Assembly (NCBI GenBank): GCA_902478865.1
Contig: CABSNA010000042.1
Location: 1 to 9,602 of the forward strand
DNA length: 9,602 bases
Reading direction: 5' to 3'
Source: an uncultured Collinsella sp.
Lineage (GTDB): Bacteria > Actinomycetota > Coriobacteriia > Coriobacteriales > Coriobacteriaceae
Position 1 is the first letter of the stretch. The number at the start of each line of letters is the position of its first letter. Below are positions 6,274-9,602 of the stretch, piece after piece. The notes beneath the pieces are model-generated. The model was not told the origin of the DNA and made no database searches. It saw only the letters and a program-made list of their open reading frames with translations. Position numbers and translations under genes: made by a program.

Positions 6274-6373
6274 GCGCCGCCCAGAGCGACAATTTGTCAT
6301 TCAAAAGGCGAGGCATGACCATCAGGTCTATGCCTCGCCTTTTTCATGCCAACTTGTTCGCTCTGGGCGGCGC
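6274..6373. repeat. 100-bp quasi-palindrome between convergent genes
   Basis: The left arm (6274-6320) and right arm (6325-6373) are reverse complements around a four-base centre ATCA. The outer 16 bases (from GCGCCGCCCAGAGCGA at 6274-6289) pair perfectly with 6358-6373. The inner 31 bases match at 27 positions, with two single-base bulges in the right arm. The core is the terminator at 6303-6344. It could be an extended bidirectional terminator or a miniature inverted-repeat element; no target-site duplication was evident by eye. Confidence 0.85.
6303..6344. terminator. Bidirectional terminator between proB and the hydrolase gene
   Basis: The 14-bp perfect stem AAAAGGCGAGGCAT (6303-6316) with ATGCCTCGCCTTTT (6330-6343) is extended inward by GACC/GGTC across a one-base bulge. 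There is a T-run on the plus strand and an A-run at the other edge, so it can end transcripts from proB (plus) and from the minus-strand hydrolase gene. It is the centre of the larger palindrome. Confidence 0.9.
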
Positions 6374-6470
6374 TCGCTTCTTTTGTTCGACCTACGATTT
6401 AAAGCCACTCGCTTAGGGGCGTTTTCGCTTTCCGTCCTCTTTCTGCAATGACTTCATTAACCTGGTACTT

Positions 6471-6513
6471 GGGGACGTTCCTTTTGTGCCGGCAGGTGGG
6501 GACACTCCTTTGC
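6471..6513. repeat. Pair of GGGGAC-type short direct repeats
   Basis: GGGGACGTTCCTTTTG (6471-6486) and GGGGACACTCCTTTGC (6498-6513) are spaced 27 bases start to start and separated by the palindrome TGCCGGCA (6487-6494). They lie just past the hydrolase stop codon. A related string (TGTCCCCTTTG, reverse sense) occurs in the terminator loop near 9365. The rest of the gap, 6374-6470, shows nothing I can name. Confidence 0.5.
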
Positions 6514-7931
6514 TAGAAGATCTGACGCAGGTCTCCGCGGTTGAGGGCTTCGTCGAAGAGGCGCTTGAACACCACGCTGCCGTGCAGACCGTCGTGCTCG
6601 AACTCGTTGGTCACCCAGGCATGCGAGTTGCCAACGCGGCTGAGCGTATCGAGCTGCAGGCCCGAATCCACGTACATGTCGTCGAAGTACACTGCGGCCT
6701 GGAGCGGCACCTCGTTGCAGGCCAGGCGCTGCGGGTCGTAGATCTTGTCCCAGCTGGTGTCTTCCATCAGCAGATCCATGGCGGGCTTGAAGGGCTTAAG
6801 TTCGGGCATCTGCTCAAACATCCACGGGAACATGGCTTCACCGGTAAACATGAGCGGGCGCGCGAGTGTGTCGAACTCGGCGCGGTGCGCCTTCTCTTCT
6901 GCTGCGGCCCAGCGAATGGGCATGGTGTCGCCGTCGGCGTAGATGAACTCCTGCAGTGTCCAGTACAGCGGGTTTATACGCGTGTTGGTGCGCTCGAAGG
7001 CGCGCATCAAAAAGCTGTCAGATACCGAGGCGCCGCAGGTCAGCGTGCCGTCGCCGTCAACAAAAGCGTGATCGATAATCCAATGCATGCGCTCAAAGCT
7101 CGGCTTCATGCCAAAGTCGCTGCCCATAAGCTGCAGGCGCTCCACCGTCATTGGCGAGCCGTCGGGCAGCGCGGGCTTCTGCTCCTCAAGCGCATCTGCC
7201 AGGGTCGCCACGCGCTCGACGTCGGCGGGGTAGCGGTCGTAATACTGCTGCGTCTTGGCTGCCATGCGTGGGAAGGTGTGCGCGTAGACCTCGCTGGCGC
7301 TCGCCGGCACGTGCGGAATGCCGCCGCAGGTAAAGCTCGCCGCCACGCCCTCGGGGAAGAGCGACAGATAGCTCAGCGTCAAAAAGCCGCCGTAGCTCTG
7401 GCCGAGCGTGACCCACGGCTTGCCGCCAAAGCCCACTAGACGCAGGTACTCAAAATCGCGCACGATGGAGCTGGCGAGGTGGCGCTTGAGGAAGTCCGCC
7501 TGCGAGCGTGCTGTATCGGCGCCGGCGGCCGTTGCGCGATCACCCAGTGCCTTGATCGTGCGTCCGTCCACGCAGCTACTGCGTCCGGTGCCGCGCTGGT
7601 CGGGAAGGACCACGCGGAAGTGCTTGACGGCCTCCTCGATCCAGCCGTCGCTTGTGGGCGACAGCGGACGCGGGCTCTCGCCGCCGGGGCCGCCCTGCAA
7701 AAACAGGAGCAGCGGCAGATCGTCGTTGATGCGGTCGGGCGCGCAAACCACGCGGTAGAAGAGCTTGATGCTCTCGGGCGCGCCGGCGATTGGTGCCGGC
7801 ATAGCGCCGCGGCGCATGGTGCTACCGACGGCCAAAAGCATCGGCTCCAGGCCGCGCCAGTCAAGGGGGACGTCGATACTGTGGTCCTCGACGTAAAGGC
7901 CGGGGACGTGGTACGAAGCGATGAGGGCCAT
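6513..7931 (-). CDS. Proline iminopeptidase-like alpha/beta hydrolase (peptidase family S33)
   Basis: Predicted cytoplasmic serine peptidase that removes N-terminal residues, typically proline, from small peptides. The 472 residues fit the long S33 form with an alpha/beta-hydrolase core and an inserted helical cap. Visible signatures are the oxyanion-loop segment FLQGGPGGESP (78-88), DQRGTGRSS (111-119), the nucleophile elbow GQSYGG (177-182, Ser179), the acidic site in YFDDMY (415-420, Asp417 or Asp418) and the catalytic His446 in EFEHDGLH. Residues 205-400 are the cap. No signal peptide is seen. ATG 7931 was chosen because GGAAG lies about 6 bases upstream; a longer frame to 8012 crosses the intergenic region with proA. 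The gene is convergent with proB and divergent from proA. Substrate preference is inferred from family and context and is not proven; an esterase or broader aminopeptidase role is possible. Confidence 0.88.
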   Translation of the reverse strand: MALIASYHVPGLYVEDHSIDVPLDWRGLEPMLLAVGSTMRRGAMPAPIAGAPESIKLFYRVVCAPDRINDDLPLLLFLQGGPGGESPRPLSPTSDGWIEEAVKHFRVVLPDQRGTGRSSCVDGRTIKALGDRATAAGADTARSQADFLKRHLASSIVRDFEYLRLVGFGGKPWVTLGQSYGGFLTLSYLSLFPEGVAASFTCGGIPHVPASASEVYAHTFPRMAAKTQQYYDRYPADVERVATLADALEEQKPALPDGSPMTVERLQLMGSDFGMKPSFERMHWIIDHAFVDGDGTLTCGASVSDSFLMRAFERTNTRINPLYWTLQEFIYADGDTMPIRWAAAEEKAHRAEFDTLARPLMFTGEAMFPWMFEQMPELKPFKPAMDLLMEDTSWDKIYDPQRLACNEVPLQAAVYFDDMYVDSGLQLDTLSRVGNSHAWVTNEFEHDGLHGSVVFKRLFDEALNRGDLRQIF

Positions 7932-8043
7932 GTGAGTCTTCCGTTCGTTGCGGTGTTTCGGGTTGACCAATTCTACCGCCGCGGGCGGGGTCATGCGCAA
8001 ATCGGCTACCATGGTTGCAAACTTCTAGGAGAAAGGGCCGCCC
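7932..8043. promoter_or_regulatory. Divergent intergenic region between the hydrolase gene and proA
   Basis: These 112 bases must hold both promoters. On the minus strand a TAGAAT -10 (7970-7975) has only a poor -35 (TTGCGC at 7995-8000, 19-bp spacing). On the plus strand TTGACC (7963-7968) looks like a -35 but has no matching -10. The strong proA ribosome binding site AGGAGAAAGGG is at 8027-8037. I see no T-box or other leader RNA here. Confidence 0.35.
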
Positions 8044-9330
8044 ATGTCGGTCGATATAGCCACGTATGTCCACGATCTTGCCGTTGCCGCCAAGGCAGCG
8101 TCGGCCTCGCTTGCCACGGCGAGCGATGAGCAGCGCCAGGAGGCCGTGCGCGCCATGGCCGCAGCACTGCGCAACGGTGTCGACTCCATCGTCGCCGCCA
8201 ACGAGCTCGACATGTCCGCCGCGCGCGATGCGGGTACCACGGCCGGACTGCTCGATCGCCTGCTGCTGACGCCTGAGCGCGTCGAGGGCATGGCCGCCGG
8301 CCTGGAAAAGCTCGCCGAGCTGCCCGATCCCGTGGGCCGCGTGCTCGACCACCGCGTGCTTGCAAGCGGCGTGGACCTGACCCGTGTGAGTGTTCCGCTG
8401 GGCCTGGTCGCTATGGTCTACGAGGCGCGCCCCAACGTGACGGCCGACGCCGCGGGCATCTGCATCCGCACCGGCAACGCCTGCATTCTGCGCGGCGGCT
8501 CGCTGGCCTATCACTCGTGTGCCATGATCGCCGAGCTGCTGGCCGATGCGCTCGAGGCCAAGGGCTTCCCGCGCGAGGCCGTGTCGATGATCGAGTCTAC
8601 CGATCGCGAGGCAACCGGCGAGCTCATGAAGCTCCGCGGCATCGTCGACGTACTCATTCCACGTGGCGGTGCAGGCCTGATCCAGCGCTGCGTGCGCGAG
8701 TCGCTCGTGCCGGTGATCGAGACGGGTACGGGCAACTGCCACATCTACGTGCATGAATCCGCCGACTTTGATAAGGCGCTCAACATTATCGTTAATGCCA
8801 AGACCCAGCGCGTAGGCGTGTGCAATGCCGCCGAGTCGCTGCTGGTCGACCGTGCTGTGGCCGATGCGTTTTTGCCCGCGGTCGTGGCCGTGCTGCACGA
8901 CCACGGCGTGCTCATTCACGGCGACGAGGCAACCTGCGCCGCATGCGCCGATGCCGGGCTTGCCGAGGGTGATGACTACGTCGCCGCGACTGAGGAGGAC
9001 TGGGGTCGCGAGTACCTGGCGCTCGAGATGAGCGTGAAGGTCGTGGCAAGCGAGGACGAGGCCATCGCACACATCAACCGCTACGGCACGATGCACTCCG
9101 AGGCCATCGTTGCCGAGGACACGGATGCTTGCGAGCGCTTCCTGGATGCGGTCGATGCCTCGGCCGTGTACGCCAACGCCAGCACGCGCTTCACCGACGG
9201 CGGCGAGTTTGGCCTGGGCGCCGAGATCGGCATCTCGACCCAAAAGCTCCACGCCCGCGGCCCCTTCGCCGCCGAGGCCCTCACCACCTACAAATACAAG
9301 CTCCGCGGCACCGGCCAGGTCCGTCCCTAA
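8044..9330 (+). CDS. proA: Glutamate-5-semialdehyde dehydrogenase (gamma-glutamyl phosphate reductase)
   Basis: Reduces gamma-glutamyl phosphate from ProB to glutamate-5-semialdehyde with NADPH (EC 1.2.1.41); the product cyclises to pyrroline-5-carboxylate, the ProC substrate. The 428 residues are normal for bacterial ProA and use the aldehyde dehydrogenase fold. Landmarks are VPLGLVAMVYEARPNVTADAAG (117-138), the nucleotide-binding stretch ILRGGSLA (148-155), ETGTGNCHIYV (226-236), the catalytic cysteine in RVGVCNAAESLL (Cys260) and the C-terminal TRFTDGGEFGLGAEIGIST (381-399). The start is clear: AGGAGAAAGGG (8027-8037) lies 6 bases before ATG 8044. It is transcribed separately from proB because a terminator and an opposite-strand gene lie between them, so balanced production of the two enzymes cannot come from a simple proBA transcript. 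It ends at the terminator at 9345-9385. Confidence 0.97.
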   Translation: MSVDIATYVHDLAVAAKAASASLATASDEQRQEAVRAMAAALRNGVDSIVAANELDMSAARDAGTTAGLLDRLLLTPERVEGMAAGLEKLAELPDPVGRVLDHRVLASGVDLTRVSVPLGLVAMVYEARPNVTADAAGICIRTGNACILRGGSLAYHSCAMIAELLADALEAKGFPREAVSMIESTDREATGELMKLRGIVDVLIPRGGAGLIQRCVRESLVPVIETGTGNCHIYVHESADFDKALNIIVNAKTQRVGVCNAAESLLVDRAVADAFLPAVVAVLHDHGVLIHGDEATCAACADAGLAEGDDYVAATEEDWGREYLALEMSVKVVASEDEAIAHINRYGTMHSEAIVAEDTDACERFLDAVDASAVYANASTRFTDGGEFGLGAEIGISTQKLHARGPFAAEALTTYKYKLRGTGQVRP

Positions 9331-9344
9331 CGCCCGCGCAAACA

Positions 9345-9385
9345 AAAACCACCACAAAGGTGCCTGTCCCCTTTGTGGTGGTTTT
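9345..9385. terminator. Bidirectional terminator between proA and the HD-type gene
   Basis: A perfect 16-bp stem AAAACCACCACAAAGG (9345-9360) with CCTTTGTGGTGGTTTT (9370-9385) and a nine-base loop TGCCTGTCC. It is flanked by A- and T-runs, so it can act on both strands. It starts 15 bases after the proA stop and ends 15 bases from the stop of the convergent gene. The loop and inner stem hold the GGTGCCTGTCCCC string related to the repeats at 6471-6513. Confidence 0.92.
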
Positions 9386-9400
9386 AGGTGGCGTTGACGG

Positions 9401-9586
9401 TTAGGCCTGGAAGGTATCTCGGTCGGGGGCGAAGGACTGCATGGCCGCGATGGTGCGGTCAAAGAGCTCGGGGAGCTCCCAGCCCAACATCTCGGCGCCC
9501 TGCGAAATCACGTCGCGCGAGCAGCCGGCGGCAAAGCGTTTGTCCTTGAACTTCTTCTTGAGCGACTTAGTCGTAAAGTCCATAAC
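9401..9586 (-). CDS. HD-domain-type protein, C-terminal fragment cut by the contig end
   Basis: Only the last 61 or so codons are present. The fragment, with SLKKKFKDKRFAAGCSRDVI and a following GAEMLGWELPELF, resembles the C-terminal tail of a family of small HD/HDIG phosphohydrolases, in which a lysine-rich KKKFKDKxFAAG segment followed by an acidic helix comes after the metal-binding HD core. That likeness is from memory of the family. None of the HD metal ligands are in the window, so activity cannot be judged. A methionine at 9581-9583 could be read as a start, but it has no ribosome binding site because adapter sequence begins three bases upstream, and the family alignment implies missing N-terminal sequence. 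The gene is convergent with proA. Confidence 0.65.
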   Translation of the reverse strand, partial: VMDFTTKSLKKKFKDKRFAAGCSRDVISQGAEMLGWELPELFDRTIAAMQSFAPDRDTFQA

Positions 9587-9602
9587 CTGTCTCTTATACA
9601 CA
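9587..9602 (-). other. Nextera mosaic-end adapter (sequencing artefact)
   Basis: CTGTCTCTTATACACA is the reverse complement of the Tn5 mosaic end used in Nextera libraries, truncated by the contig end. Together with the adapter at 1-49 it shows that untrimmed reads were assembled. An apparent N-terminus MYKRQV in the last minus-strand frame comes from this adapter. Confidence 0.97.

Noticed and set aside
5075..6322. Minus-strand open frame of 415 codons
   Set aside because: It is a shadow of proB with His/Arg/Ala-rich composition and no domain signature.
7861..9462. Minus-strand open frame of 533 codons
   Set aside because: It is antisense to proA, which has clear family motifs and a strong ribosome binding site. 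It also crosses the bidirectional terminator.
50..9586. CRISPR arrays, insertion sequences, prophage, toxin-antitoxin or defence genes
   Set aside because: I looked for regularly spaced repeats, transposase or integrase motifs and small paired genes on both strands and found none. The genes are housekeeping or conserved enzymes.

Overview
The window looks like a short-read contig from a high-G+C Gram-positive gut bacterium. The coding style (strong GC bias in third codon positions, GAAAGG-type ribosome binding sites) and the protein sequences fit a Coriobacteriia member, most likely Collinsella or a close relative. That placement is my inference from protein appearance; no search was run. Both ends are Illumina Nextera adapter (1-49 and 9587-9602), so genomic sequence runs only from about 50 to 9586.

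Left part (50-1777): a membrane UDP-sugar:polyprenyl-phosphate transferase of the WecA/TagO family lies on the minus strand. Upstream of it is a roughly 170-nt structured RNA, also on the minus strand, that has the architecture of 6S RNA: its own -10 box, a 12-bp closing stem, a central bubble with a 3'-side hairpin, and a U-rich end. A plus-strand promoter fires divergently from this RNA into a COG1313 (PflX-like) radical SAM gene.

Middle (1778-6373): the plus strand carries the radical SAM gene, a 12-bp perfect dyad, tRNA-Ala(CGC) with clear promoter and terminator, a small tail-anchored protein of unknown function, nicotinate phosphoribosyltransferase (NAD salvage) and glutamate 5-kinase (proB). 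proB is followed by a striking 100-bp quasi-palindrome whose core is a bidirectional terminator.

Right part (6374-9586): a minus-strand proline-iminopeptidase-like alpha/beta hydrolase sits between proB and proA, facing proB and divergent from proA. proA (glutamate-5-semialdehyde dehydrogenase) ends at another bidirectional terminator, beyond which is the C-terminal piece of a minus-strand HD-domain-type protein cut by the contig end. ProB and ProA together make glutamate-5-semialdehyde, which cyclises toward proline. The hydrolase between them may release proline from peptides, so the segment could act as a proline-supply locus (inference).

Most of the content is conserved housekeeping. I see no defence system, CRISPR array, prophage or insertion sequence. 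The items most worth a second look are the 6S RNA candidate, the 100-bp palindrome, the proB/peptidase/proA arrangement and the adapter contamination.
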